From an uncultured Ruminococcus sp. (lineage in GTDB: Bacteria; Bacillota; Clostridia; Oscillospirales; Ruminococcaceae): a DNA stretch of 64,000 nt. Positions 53,381 to 61,812 of the stretch are shown here, piece by piece (positions within the stretch are counted from its first letter, which is position 1; every line of letters begins with the position of its first letter). The stretch is taken from the NCBI GenBank assembly GCA_910579955.1, contig CAJTWE010000001.1:62001-126000 (forward strand), written 5' to 3'. The notes beneath the pieces were generated by a model. It was given only the letters and a program-made list of their open reading frames with translations. It searched no databases and was not told where the DNA came from. The position numbers and the translations under genes are program-made.

Positions 53381-55102
53381 TTAATAAGATGTGTCACTTT
53401 TTTTCTTGACAAGCGCACCTTCGGTTACGTATTTGCCATAAGGGAAACAGATATAATCAGATTCACTCAGACCTGAAATTACTTCAATAGAATATCCACC
53501 GTAAATGATTTTTCCGGTTTGAATTATCTGCTTTGTCAGTTTGCCGTCCTCTGATTCCTTCATAACATAATACTGACCGTTTTCCTGCCTTACATAGCTA
53601 AGCGGAATATAGAAATTACCTGATTCATCTTCTCCTGAAAATGTAATGCTTATATAATTGCCTACAGTAAGATTACAGGATTCTTCTACAGATGCACGGA
53701 AAGGATATAAGCTGTTATTTGGATTTTGACCATAACTCTGGTAGTCATAAGAAGATGGGTTGTTTTCAACCTCTGTAATACGTGCAGATACCGTTTCTCC
53801 GGTATCCCATGAATTTACATTAATAAGCAAACCGGGCTTTACCTTATCAAGATACACTTCGCTTACATTACCTTGCACGGTAACTCCGCCTTCTCCCTGA
53901 ACTACAAGAAAAGGTTCGCCTATTTCAAGATCCTCAACAGATTCCGCAACCTTTGTTACAACGCCATTTATTTTAGCAATTTCCTGCGGATTTTGCTGTT
54001 TTTCAAGAGCTGCGTCATATTCAATTTGAGCCTTTTTCTCTGCGATTTCCAAAGAATGTATCTCAATCTCCTGCTGTGAGATCTTATATTGAAGCTCTGA
54101 ACGTGAATACATATAATCTTCACTCATATTATTAGCTGAAAGCAAAGTTATATCTGACAGTAGTTTAATAAATGCCATTGGCTGAGCTACTAATTCGGTA
54201 GTAGTGATTTCTGTAGGAGGTTCAGTAGTAGGCTCTTCAGTAGTAGGCGGCTCAGTTGGTTCTTCTGGTATATTACTGTCTGCCGGATCGTAATCAAAAG
54301 TACCGCCTACCTGCACTATTCCATACCAAACACCGCCACCGTGTATCTGTACTCCTCCATCTTCTGTAAGTGTTATATTACTTCCCAAAGTCCAGTTATC
54401 AAGTACTGTTCCACTCAGTGAATCAGGGGATACAAGCCATGCATAAGCGGCATATCCTGTCTCATCATATACCACAAATACTGCTGATGCATTAGTTTGA
54501 TTTAGTTGTTCAAGAACGCTTCTATATACAACCGTTTCGCCCTTGCAGGCAAATTGATACGGATCTCCTGCCTGTCCGCTTCCCATTGCTGCATCAGACA
54601 CATCCTTTACTTCTAACAGAATATTCGGATGTTCTCCCGGATCATCAGGAAAATCAGGTTCAAAGAAATCATCTGAAAAATCAGGAGCTTCCTCAGAAGG
54701 ACGAAGTCCTTTAAGCTTATCGAGTTCTTTTTTAGCCTGACGTATATTGTCTTGCGCCAATGCAAGAGCTGTTTTTTTCTGTGCAACGTCAAGCTCTACA
54801 GCAGTCATATCGTAATCAAGCAAAGGCGTACCTTTTTTTACTACATCGCCTTCTTTGATAAGAACCTTGTCTACAAGCTGACTATTTGCTAAAACTACGC
54901 TTTGAGTATTGCTTGCAACAACCATTCCATCCATATATATTTCGTCGCCCCAGTATTGCTCCATTACATATGAAACCGGAATTACTTCAACTTTATGTTT
55001 CTTAGCTTCTCTTGAACGATAAAACATAAATCCGCCGGTTGCACTTCCTGCTATTACAGCAAGACATACAGCAATTGTAACTATCTTCTTTACTTTTGTC
55101 AT
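53381..55102 (-). CDS. Efflux adaptor (membrane fusion protein) with large inserted domain
   Basis: A 573-residue HlyD/AcrA-type adaptor anchored by an N-terminal span (about 8-28). The lipoyl half-motif lies near residues 70-105, the first hairpin helix about 108-145, and the second helix about 335-380. Between the helices there is an insert of about 190 residues: an acidic Asp/Pro stretch, a Trp/Tyr/Gly-rich region of unknown fold, and a Thr/Glu/Pro-rich linker (TEPPTTEEPTTEPPTE). In Gram-negative systems this hairpin tip meets TolC, so a domain there in a monoderm is notable. It overlaps the ATPase gene by four bases. Confidence 0.85.
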   Translation of the reverse strand: MTKVKKIVTIAVCLAVIAGSATGGFMFYRSREAKKHKVEVIPVSYVMEQYWGDEIYMDGMVVASNTQSVVLANSQLVDKVLIKEGDVVKKGTPLLDYDMTAVELDVAQKKTALALAQDNIRQAKKELDKLKGLRPSEEAPDFSDDFFEPDFPDDPGEHPNILLEVKDVSDAAMGSGQAGDPYQFACKGETVVYRSVLEQLNQTNASAVFVVYDETGYAAYAWLVSPDSLSGTVLDNWTLGSNITLTEDGGVQIHGGGVWYGIVQVGGTFDYDPADSNIPEEPTEPPTTEEPTTEPPTEITTTELVAQPMAFIKLLSDITLLSANNMSEDYMYSRSELQYKISQQEIEIHSLEIAEKKAQIEYDAALEKQQNPQEIAKINGVVTKVAESVEDLEIGEPFLVVQGEGGVTVQGNVSEVYLDKVKPGLLINVNSWDTGETVSARITEVENNPSSYDYQSYGQNPNNSLYPFRASVEESCNLTVGNYISITFSGEDESGNFYIPLSYVRQENGQYYVMKESEDGKLTKQIIQTGKIIYGGYSIEVISGLSESDYICFPYGKYVTEGALVKKKSDTSY

Positions 55103-55809
55103 GTTTCGCTGTCCTCCTGCCTTGATTCTGATTCAATATATCCGCCCTGATGCAGTCTACCGTCACGTATTGTTACTATTCTGCCGGCATGTTCAGCTAT
55201 TTCCAGTTCATGAGTAATCATAACAATTGTTACCCCTTCATCATTCAGCTGATGAAAAAGCTCCATTACTTGTTCTCCAGAACGTGTATCCAGCGCTCCG
55301 GTAGGCTCATCGGCAAGAAGCATTCTTGGCTTGCTGACCATCGCACGTGCAATGGCAACTCGCTGCTTCTGACCGCCTGAAAGCTGCGTAGGCTTAAAAT
55401 TCATTCTATCCTCAAGACCTACACGAACAAGCATTTCCTTTGCCCTTTGAATACGTTCTTTTTTCTTTACGCCTGCGTATAAAAGAGGAAGCGCAACATT
55501 TTCAATGACAGACTGACGAGGCAGCAAATTGAAATTCTGAAATACAAAGCCGATCTTTTTATTACGAATATCAGAAAGCTGATTATCTGTACACTTACCA
55601 ACATCTTGTCCATCAAATTTATATAGACCTGATGTTTGTAAATCGAGAAGTCCGATAATATTCATCAGTGTTGACTTGCCAGAACCAGACGGTCCCATAA
55701 TAGCTAAATATTCCCCTTCGGAAACCTCTAAGTTGATATCAAAAAGCACAGGTATAGGTTCTTTTCCCTGATAATATGACTTACATATATCATGTAGTTC
55801 AAGTACCAT
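55099..55809 (-). CDS. MacB/LolD-type ABC transporter ATP-binding protein
   Basis: A 236-residue ATPase with Walker A GPSGSGKST, signature LSGGQKQRVAIARA, Walker B MLLADEPTGALD and switch His in MITHE. It is of the class that pairs with FtsX/MacB permeases such as the one at 52109. The ATG at 55809 lies in the 3' end of the upstream adaptor gene (11-base overlap), with a weak ribosome site, so coupled translation is likely; a GTG at 55818 is the alternative. Confidence 0.93.
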   Translation of the reverse strand: MVLELHDICKSYYQGKEPIPVLFDINLEVSEGEYLAIMGPSGSGKSTLMNIIGLLDLQTSGLYKFDGQDVGKCTDNQLSDIRNKKIGFVFQNFNLLPRQSVIENVALPLLYAGVKKKERIQRAKEMLVRVGLEDRMNFKPTQLSGGQKQRVAIARAMVSKPRMLLADEPTGALDTRSGEQVMELFHQLNDEGVTIVMITHELEIAEHAGRIVTIRDGRLHQGGYIESESRQEDSET

Positions 55810-57196
55810 CAGCCACACCGCCCTTCACAGAATCGACGTTTCCTCCATCTGCGGGTAATGCTCCATCCACTCCATCTTCCAAAGGAGTATCATCACCATC
55901 AGGAGTTTCTTCATAGAAATCAACGTCATTACCATCTTCCAAAGGAATATCCCCTTCCTCATAGAAATCCATATCATTGCCACCCTCAATAGGATTTGCC
56001 TCTTCGCCGCCTACAGCAGCTTCCTCTTCATTAGTGGTAGTACGCATGCCTTCTTTATATGAATCAGATGGAAATGCTATCATGTCATCATCTTCAAGAC
56101 CGCTTACTATCTCACAGTCGCCCATCATTTCATCGCTCTGTCCAAGCTCTACTTTTCTCTTTTCGAGTTTATCACCCGAACCAGCAGCCCAGACAAAGCT
56201 CTCACCGTCTTCATCAGTTACAATATAATCAGAATATAACCAAATTCCACTTTTTTCTATTGTACTGCCCTGATCCGGCGTTACAACAATATGCTGTCCC
56301 AACATAAGTCCATCACTTGAATCCAGTGTTATGTAAAAAGGATATTTTGATGCTGTAGTCATATCATCATCGCCCATACCCATATAAAACGAATTATTCT
56401 GATTACTCTCAGCTTCTGTACCTATTTCAGTAATAGTTCCACTCCAAACTGTATCGTCTATACGTGAATGTATCGTAGCAGCCTGATCAGTGTATATCAT
56501 ATACATATTTTGCTCGCTGATCGTACATTTAACACGAAATTCACCGTCGGACATAATCTTCATAATAACATCGCTGCCGTCTGACTGGAGCTGTTCTACC
56601 GTTTTCAATGACTGTACTGTTCCAGAGATTTCTGCTTTAACTGTTGCATTTTTTATTGTCTTTTTGAGTTTTTCCAGCTCAATTTCTTTTGTTTTTATAT
56701 CATATTTTGTTTTTGCAATTTCAGTTTCAAGAGACTGTATCTGAGTTGTATATGTAAGCTGATCATCAGCACTTGCATTATACTTCTCACTTTCAAGCTG
56801 TTCGATCTGTTGTTCACTGCTGCTTATTTCATTTTGCATTCTTTCAATTTCAACTTCACCCTGTGAAAGCTCAAGCTCCATTGATTCAATATCATATGTA
56901 AAGAGAGGATCGCCTGCTTTCACATGATCGCCGTCCTCAACAGATACCTTGGAAATAACCTTAGAAAGATCGACCTTTATCTCCTTTACTTCCTGAGGCT
57001 CTACAACTCCTGAAAACCGCATATTTGCAGTATTTGAAACAGCTGTGTTTATCTCCGAAACTGCTGTAACATACGCCAGCCCGTCAGCACTACTGCCACT
57101 GCCGCTGCGTTTCCATAAAAAAACACCACCCGCAGCAATTGCTACCGCAGTTATACCTGCAACTGTTCCTATTATTACCTTTTTGGATCTATCCAT
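55799..57196 (-). CDS. Efflux adaptor (membrane fusion protein) with acidic repeated tail
   Basis: A 465-residue HlyD/AcrA-like adaptor: an N-terminal membrane span (about 7-30), a barrel/lipoyl region, a coiled-coil hairpin about 105-185 (SQGEVEIERMQNEISSSEQQ...), and the return strands through about 380. The C-terminal 75 residues are Gly/Asp/Glu-rich with an internal repeat (GNDMDFYEEGDIPLEDG, GNDVDFYEE...), probably disordered. ATG 57196 follows GGAGG and precedes the basic-hydrophobic anchor. It is the first gene of an operon with one ATPase, a second adaptor and a MacB permease. Confidence 0.86.
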   Translation of the reverse strand: MDRSKKVIIGTVAGITAVAIAAGGVFLWKRSGSGSSADGLAYVTAVSEINTAVSNTANMRFSGVVEPQEVKEIKVDLSKVISKVSVEDGDHVKAGDPLFTYDIESMELELSQGEVEIERMQNEISSSEQQIEQLESEKYNASADDQLTYTTQIQSLETEIAKTKYDIKTKEIELEKLKKTIKNATVKAEISGTVQSLKTVEQLQSDGSDVIMKIMSDGEFRVKCTISEQNMYMIYTDQAATIHSRIDDTVWSGTITEIGTEAESNQNNSFYMGMGDDDMTTASKYPFYITLDSSDGLMLGQHIVVTPDQGSTIEKSGIWLYSDYIVTDEDGESFVWAAGSGDKLEKRKVELGQSDEMMGDCEIVSGLEDDDMIAFPSDSYKEGMRTTTNEEEAAVGGEEANPIEGGNDMDFYEEGDIPLEDGNDVDFYEETPDGDDTPLEDGVDGALPADGGNVDSVKGGVADGT

Positions 57197-57282
57197 TGTC
57201 CTTCCTCCTTGTGTAAACAAAAACCGTACGATGATCATTACAATTCATGCTGTTATTTTTAATAATGTACTTACAGTTTTAG

Positions 57283-57305
57283 GTGTTGCACTAGTAATGC
57301 AACAC
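57283..57305. promoter_or_regulatory. Palindromic operator at adaptor-ABC operon start
   Basis: GTGTTGCA (57283-57290) and TGCAACAC (57298-57305) form a perfect 8-bp inverted repeat with a 7-base centre, 9 bases downstream of the -10, so it overlaps the expected transcription start. The GTG...CAC ends recall GntR/YtrA-type operators of ABC operons; the regulator is not in the window. Confidence 0.7.
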
Positions 57306-57314
57306 TATGAGTTT

Positions 57315-57343
57315 AGTATAGCACAGTCATAATATTTTGTCAA
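57315..57343 (-). promoter_or_regulatory. Promoter of adaptor-ABC exporter operon
   Basis: Minus strand TTGACA (57343-57338), 17-base spacer, TATACT (57320-57315), about 120 bases before the first gene. Confidence 0.8.
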
Positions 57344-57454
57344 GTGAAAATTTTATGATAATTACATCAGCCATATACAATATATCATGAAAAAATACAT
57401 GAAAAAATGCGTAAAAAAACGAACGCAAAAATAAAATTTGCATAAAAAAAGCTA

Positions 57455-57483
57455 TTGACAAATAATCGTAAAGATGTTATAAT
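57455..57483 (+). promoter_or_regulatory. Promoter of T-box/trpB transcript
   Basis: TTGACA 57455-57460, 17-base spacer, TATAAT 57478-57483, directly ahead of the T-box leader. Confidence 0.85.
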
Positions 57484-57489
57484 AAAGTA

Positions 57490-57780
57490 AATAAAACCGT
57501 TGAAGCGGAGATAAAGGTAATTATGCTTGCACAGAGAATCCGGGCAGCTGGGAGCCGGATGAAACACAGATTATCAAATGGACCGCTGAGGGCGCAGTCA
57601 AATGCATATTGATTTGTGCAAAGTATTCTGCGACGTACGGACACACGTCAGTTGTCAGGGGTATATTTGTATCCTGATAAGTGCATGGCATATTGCCGTG
57701 AATCAAGGTGGCACCACGGATAATGATTTATTCGTCCTTGACAGAGATTTTTTCTTCCTGTCAAGGGCTTTTTGTTTTTG
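57490..57780 (+). promoter_or_regulatory. T-box riboswitch, tryptophan-specific
   Basis: The leader has the T-box sequence AAGGTGGCACCACGG (57705-57719), whose TGGCA pairs with the NCCA end of uncharged tRNA. It ends in an intrinsic terminator (57734-57744 with 57758-57768, then T's) that overlaps the antiterminator region. The Stem I specifier is best read as TGG (57579-57581), Trp, matching the trpB gene downstream. Uncharged tRNA-Trp should therefore switch trpB on. Confidence 0.92.
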
Positions 57781-57814
57781 ACGGTATAAATTTTATTTTT
57801 TGGAGGTAATCATT

Positions 57815-59032
57815 ATGAATTACAATGGAATCGACTTTGACACCTATTTCAAAAATTACCCGGATATAAATGGATATTTCGGAAAATACGGCGGCTGCTA
57901 TATTTCAGAAGAGCTGAAAAAGGCTATGGAAGAGATAACAGAAGCTTATTTTACAATCTGTAAATCAAGCAAATTTATAGGTGAACTGAGACGTATCCGC
58001 AAAGAATTTCAGGGCAGACCTACTCCGGTTTCACATCTGGAACGTCTTTCAAACAGCATAGGAAATGTTCAGCTCTATGTAAAACGTGAGGACCTTAATC
58101 ATAGCGGCGCTCACAAGCTCAATCACTGTATGGGTGAAGCACTTCTGGCAAAGTATATGGGCAAAAAGAAGATAATCGCTGAAACAGGCGCTGGTCAGCA
58201 CGGTGTTGCTTTGGCAACCGCTGCTGCATATTTCGGTCTGGAATGCGACATTTACATGGGTGCTGTCGACATCAAAAAGCAAGCTCCTAATGTTGCAAGA
58301 ATGAAGATACTCGGCGCAAATGTGGTTGAAGTTACAGAGGGTCTGCAAACTCTTAAAGAAGCTGTTGATGCTGCATTTGCTGCTTATTCAAGAGATTACA
58401 AGGATTGCATTTACTGCATCGGTTCTGCTCTCGGTCCACATCCATTCCCTATGATGGTACGTGACTTCCAGAGCATTATTGGCATCGAAGCAAAGGATCA
58501 GTTCAAGGAAATGACAGGTGAGCTGCCTGATGCTGTTGTCGCATGTGTAGGCGGTGGTTCTAATGCTATGGGTATGTTCTCTGCATTCCTCAATGAACCT
58601 GTTGATATCTATGGTGTTGAGCCTCTGGGAAGAGGATCTAAAATTGGTGATCATGCCGCAAGTATTACATTTGGAACAGAAGGCATTATGCATGGATTTA
58701 ACAGCATCATGCTTAAAGATGAAAACGGTGAACCAGCGCCTGTATACTCTATCGCAAGCGGTCTGGATTATCCGTCATCAGGCCCTGAGCATGCTTTTCT
58801 CCATGATCTGGGCAGAATCAAGTATGATGTTGTAGACGACGATGAAACTATTGATGCATTCTTTAAGCTTTCAAGAATGGAAGGCATTATTCCTGCAATT
58901 GAAAGTTCACATGCCGTAGCATATGCAATGAAACTTGCAAAAAAAATGGAGCGTGGTTCAATTCTTATTAACCTTTCGGGCAGAGGCGACAAGGATATGG
59001 ATTATATAATCGAAAAGTACGGCATTCGATAA
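57815..59032 (+). CDS. trpB: Tryptophan synthase beta chain
   Basis: A 405-residue PLP enzyme that joins indole and serine to tryptophan. Signatures include FGKYGGCYI, the PLP lysine in HSGAHKLNHC, AETGAGQHGVA, the glycine loop CVGGGSNAMG and the C-terminal LSGRGDKD. The ATG at 57815 follows GGAGG. No trpA or other trp gene is next to it: the downstream gene is a SpoU methyltransferase. It is therefore an orphan trpB under its own Trp T-box, consistent with use of free indole, or with trpA located elsewhere. Confidence 0.96.
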   Translation: MNYNGIDFDTYFKNYPDINGYFGKYGGCYISEELKKAMEEITEAYFTICKSSKFIGELRRIRKEFQGRPTPVSHLERLSNSIGNVQLYVKREDLNHSGAHKLNHCMGEALLAKYMGKKKIIAETGAGQHGVALATAAAYFGLECDIYMGAVDIKKQAPNVARMKILGANVVEVTEGLQTLKEAVDAAFAAYSRDYKDCIYCIGSALGPHPFPMMVRDFQSIIGIEAKDQFKEMTGELPDAVVACVGGGSNAMGMFSAFLNEPVDIYGVEPLGRGSKIGDHAASITFGTEGIMHGFNSIMLKDENGEPAPVYSIASGLDYPSSGPEHAFLHDLGRIKYDVVDDDETIDAFFKLSRMEGIIPAIESSHAVAYAMKLAKKMERGSILINLSGRGDKDMDYIIEKYGIR

Positions 59033-59038
59033 TTTTTC

Positions 59039-59857
59039 ATGGCAAATATAAAAGAATTAACTGATATAACACTGCCTGAACTTCAGGTTTTTGCAAAGTT
59101 TTCTGAGCCTCAGCTTCTTCACTGGAATGAACCTCTTCCGGGAGTGTTTATTGCTGAAAGCCCAAAAGTTATAGAACGTGCCTTAAATAATGGATATGAA
59201 CCTATCGTATTGCTTATGAATCGACGTGATATAAATGGTGAAGCTGCAAATATAATTTCTATGTGTCAAGATACCCCTGTTTTTACAGGTGATGAGGAAA
59301 CCATAGTATCGCTTACAGGCTTTAAACTCATAAGAGGCGCACTTTGTGCCATGAGAAGAAAAGTCCTGCCTGCCATAGAAGATATATGCAAAAACACAAG
59401 GCGAATTGCTGTCTTGGAAAACATTGTAAATCCTACAAATATAGGCGCTATTTTCAGAAGTGCTGCTGCACTTAATATGGATGCCGTTTTGCTTACAAAG
59501 CACTGCTGTGATCCTTTATACAGACGTTCATCAAGAGTAAGTATGGGCACTGTATTTCAAGTTCCATGGACTTATATGAATACAGCTTTTACTGATATTG
59601 ATACTTTGAAAAAAATGGGATTCAAGACCGCATCTATGGCTCTTGATAAAAATTCTATTGACATAGATAACGATGATCTCTTGAATGAAGAAAAGCTGGC
59701 GGTTATACTTGGCACTGAAGGTGATGGATTATCGCAGGATACTATAAAAAAATGTGATTATACCGTATGTATTCCAATGTCGCATAATGTTGATTCACTC
59801 AATGTTGCTGCCGCAAGTGCCGTTGCATTCTGGCAGCTTGGAAACAGAAAAAAATAA
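59039..59857 (+). CDS. TrmH/SpoU-family RNA 2'-O-methyltransferase
   Basis: A 272-residue SPOUT methyltransferase using SAM to methylate a ribose in rRNA or tRNA. The three knot motifs are present: ENIVNPTNIGAIFRSAAAL, VILGTEGDGLS and IPMSHNVDSLNVAAASAVAFW. The N-terminal 100 residues form the usual substrate-binding extension. The ATG lies only six bases after the trpB stop and has no clear ribosome site, so it is probably translated by coupling with trpB. The target nucleotide cannot be inferred. Confidence 0.9.
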   Translation: MANIKELTDITLPELQVFAKFSEPQLLHWNEPLPGVFIAESPKVIERALNNGYEPIVLLMNRRDINGEAANIISMCQDTPVFTGDEETIVSLTGFKLIRGALCAMRRKVLPAIEDICKNTRRIAVLENIVNPTNIGAIFRSAAALNMDAVLLTKHCCDPLYRRSSRVSMGTVFQVPWTYMNTAFTDIDTLKKMGFKTASMALDKNSIDIDNDDLLNEEKLAVILGTEGDGLSQDTIKKCDYTVCIPMSHNVDSLNVAAASAVAFWQLGNRKK

Positions 59858-59862
59858 TAATT

Positions 59863-59912
59863 AAACTGCACACAGATGAGAATAAAAAATCTTCTGTGTG
59901 CAGTTTTTATTT
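59863..59912. terminator. Bidirectional terminator between SpoU gene and MFS gene
   Basis: A perfect 14-bp stem (59863-59876 with 59893-59906) followed by a T-run; the complementary side ends in A's, so both convergent genes can use it. Confidence 0.85.
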
Positions 59913-59931
59913 TAAATATATAAAAAAACTT

Positions 59932-61095
59932 TTATTTATTAGTAATCCTATTAAGTCTTTCTGAAAAGAAAAACATAACTATAAGCAAAATTATAAGGCA
60001 TACTGGGAAAATAGCTATGCTCAGCTTTCCCGATAAAAATCCGAAAAGCGGAGGCATAAGAGCCGTTCCAACATATGCGCTTGCCATTTGTACGCCTATA
60101 ACAGCTTGTGACGTATCAGAACCAAAACGCCCCGGAACAGAATGGATAAGACATGGATAAATAGGCGCACATCCAAGGCCTATGAGCCACAATCCAACAA
60201 GTGAGAATATATAGCTAAAGGGAATAAACATAAACAAAATTCCTACTGTCAGTATTGCAACGCCCATACGTACCATCTGAACATCGTTGAATTTAGCAGT
60301 AAGGAATCCGCTCAATAACCTGCCAATAGTTATTCCAAGGAAAAATATTGCTCCGAATTCCGCTGCTTTTTCAGCAGATATTCCTTTTTCAAAGACTATA
60401 TAGCTTACAGCCCACAAACTCGCTGTTTGTTCAATGGCACAATAGCAAAAAAACGTAAGCATCATTGTCTTTACACCTGAAATAGAAATAGTTTTTCCAA
60501 TACCAAGAGGCTTGTGTTTTTCTTCCCCTGCTCCTGATATTTCAGAGGATTTTTTCTTCCAGAGAGGAAGCGACATAACAAGTATAAAAGTAAGCACGAT
60601 CTGCAAAATAAATATTGCAAAATAGCCTTTATTCCAGCCATGACCGTTTGTAAGAAAATATGACATAACATAAGGTCCGCATGAACAGCCTATTCCCCAA
60701 AAACAGTGAAGCCAGCTCATATGATTACTTTTGTAATGAACAGCTACATAATTGTTCAAAGCTGCATCAACACTTCCTGCACCAAGTCCATAGGGAATTG
60801 CCCACAGACATATCTGCCAGAACTCTCCGCTTAAATAAAAACCAAATAATGATATTGCCGTAGTTCCAACACTTATTGCAGTAATACCTCCTGTGCCCAG
60901 CTTATTAACAAGCCGTTCACTCAAAAGAGCAGAAAGAATAGTACAGCAAGCAATTATCATACTGACAATACCTGCATATGATACAGGCACATTCATTCCC
61001 TCATACATACTTGGCCATGCGGCTCCAAGAATTCCATCCGGCAAACCAAGACTTATAAATGAAATATATATTATAACTATCAAAAAATGAACCAT
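59932..61095 (-). CDS. MFS transporter
   Basis: A 387-residue membrane protein with about 12 hydrophobic spans in two halves. FISLGLPDGILGAAWPSM near the N-terminus and LHCFWGIGCSCGPY in the middle resemble FucP-like/sugar-permease or drug-type MFS members. Substrate is unknown. GGGGTG lies 7 bases before the ATG. It follows the thioesterase gene by 41 bases on the same strand and is probably co-transcribed. Confidence 0.88.
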   Translation of the reverse strand: MVHFLIVIIYISFISLGLPDGILGAAWPSMYEGMNVPVSYAGIVSMIIACCTILSALLSERLVNKLGTGGITAISVGTTAISLFGFYLSGEFWQICLWAIPYGLGAGSVDAALNNYVAVHYKSNHMSWLHCFWGIGCSCGPYVMSYFLTNGHGWNKGYFAIFILQIVLTFILVMSLPLWKKKSSEISGAGEEKHKPLGIGKTISISGVKTMMLTFFCYCAIEQTASLWAVSYIVFEKGISAEKAAEFGAIFFLGITIGRLLSGFLTAKFNDVQMVRMGVAILTVGILFMFIPFSYIFSLVGLWLIGLGCAPIYPCLIHSVPGRFGSDTSQAVIGVQMASAYVGTALMPPLFGFLSGKLSIAIFPVCLIILLIVMFFFSERLNRITNK

Positions 61096-61136
61096 AATGT
61101 TTCACCCCATTAAAATGATTGTATAAATCTGTTCTA

Positions 61137-61604
61137 TCAAAAATTTTCGCTGCGGCGAAGCTTTCTTAAATCAGTTCTTCTCTCCGCTGCCTCCCACTCA
61201 GCCTTTTCATCATCAGACTCAATAATGAGCCTTGGAACTTCCGTAGGATTTTCATTTTCATCAAGCGCCACCATAACAAGATATGCCGTATTTATAAGTT
61301 TTCTTGTACCGTTTAAATTCTCCACGTAGGTTTTTGTGCAAACCTCCATAGATGTTCTCTTGACATACGTTATATAGCCCTGAATTATTATAGTATCATT
61401 TGGGTGAGCTGGTGCCTGAAATGTCAAAGTATCAACAACCGCTGTAGTAACATTTCTGCCCGAATGACGTCTTGCAACAACAGCAGCAACCACATCTATC
61501 CACTCCATTAACTGTCCACCAAAAAGACGGTTATAACCATTGATATTTGCCTGTGTCAAAACCTGAACATGCTCCGAATATGAATCCTTTACTCTCTTTT
61601 CCAT
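61137..61604 (-). CDS. Acyl-CoA thioesterase (hotdog fold, YkhA/YciA-like)
   Basis: A 155-residue single-hotdog thioesterase hydrolysing acyl-CoA. NRLFGGQLMEWIDVVAAVVARRHS carries the conserved Asn/Gly/Asp region, followed by VVDTLTFQAPAHPND and YVKRTSMEVCTKTYVE, as in YkhA/YciA and the acyl-CoA hydrolase family. The ATG at 61604 is preferred, with AAGGA 9 bases upstream; an ATG at 61622 is possible. The acyl chain length preference is not visible. First of a probable two-gene unit with the MFS gene. Confidence 0.9.
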   Translation of the reverse strand: MEKRVKDSYSEHVQVLTQANINGYNRLFGGQLMEWIDVVAAVVARRHSGRNVTTAVVDTLTFQAPAHPNDTIIIQGYITYVKRTSMEVCTKTYVENLNGTRKLINTAYLVMVALDENENPTEVPRLIIESDDEKAEWEAAERRTDLRKLRRSENF

Positions 61605-61638
61605 TGTGATATTTCCTTTCATTTTCAATTTTGTAGAT

Positions 61639-61667
61639 ATTATACAACATTTTTTTCAGTACGTCAA
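61639..61667 (-). promoter_or_regulatory. Promoter of thioesterase-MFS unit
   Basis: Minus strand TTGACG (61667-61662), 17-base spacer, TATAAT (61644-61639), 35 bases before the ATG. Confidence 0.8.
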
Positions 61668-61683
61668 GATGCTTTTTGACCTC

Positions 61684-61723
61684 GTGTAAACTTTTTATTC
61701 AAAAGCAGATTTATGTGTAAACT
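61684..61723 (+). repeat. Direct repeat GTGTAAACT between divergent promoters
   Basis: GTGTAAACT occurs at 61684-61692 and 61715-61723, 31 bases apart (about three helical turns), between the two divergent promoters. Possible operator pair; no regulator is adjacent. Confidence 0.4.
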
Positions 61724-61746
61724 GCGTGAAATTCCTTCTTTTTCAC

Positions 61747-61775
61747 TTGAAAGATCTGAATTTTTTTGCTATAAT
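61747..61775 (+). promoter_or_regulatory. Promoter of fused ABC transporter gene
   Basis: TTGAAA 61747-61752, 17-base spacer, TATAAT 61770-61775, 37 bases before the ATG. Confidence 0.75.
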
Positions 61776-61812
61776 AATAACATTATTATAATAAACAATA
61801 GGAGGTAAATGT

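Noticed and set aside
57521..57706. Small minus-strand gene in the trpB leader
   Set aside because: The region is fully explained by the T-box leader RNA on the plus strand.
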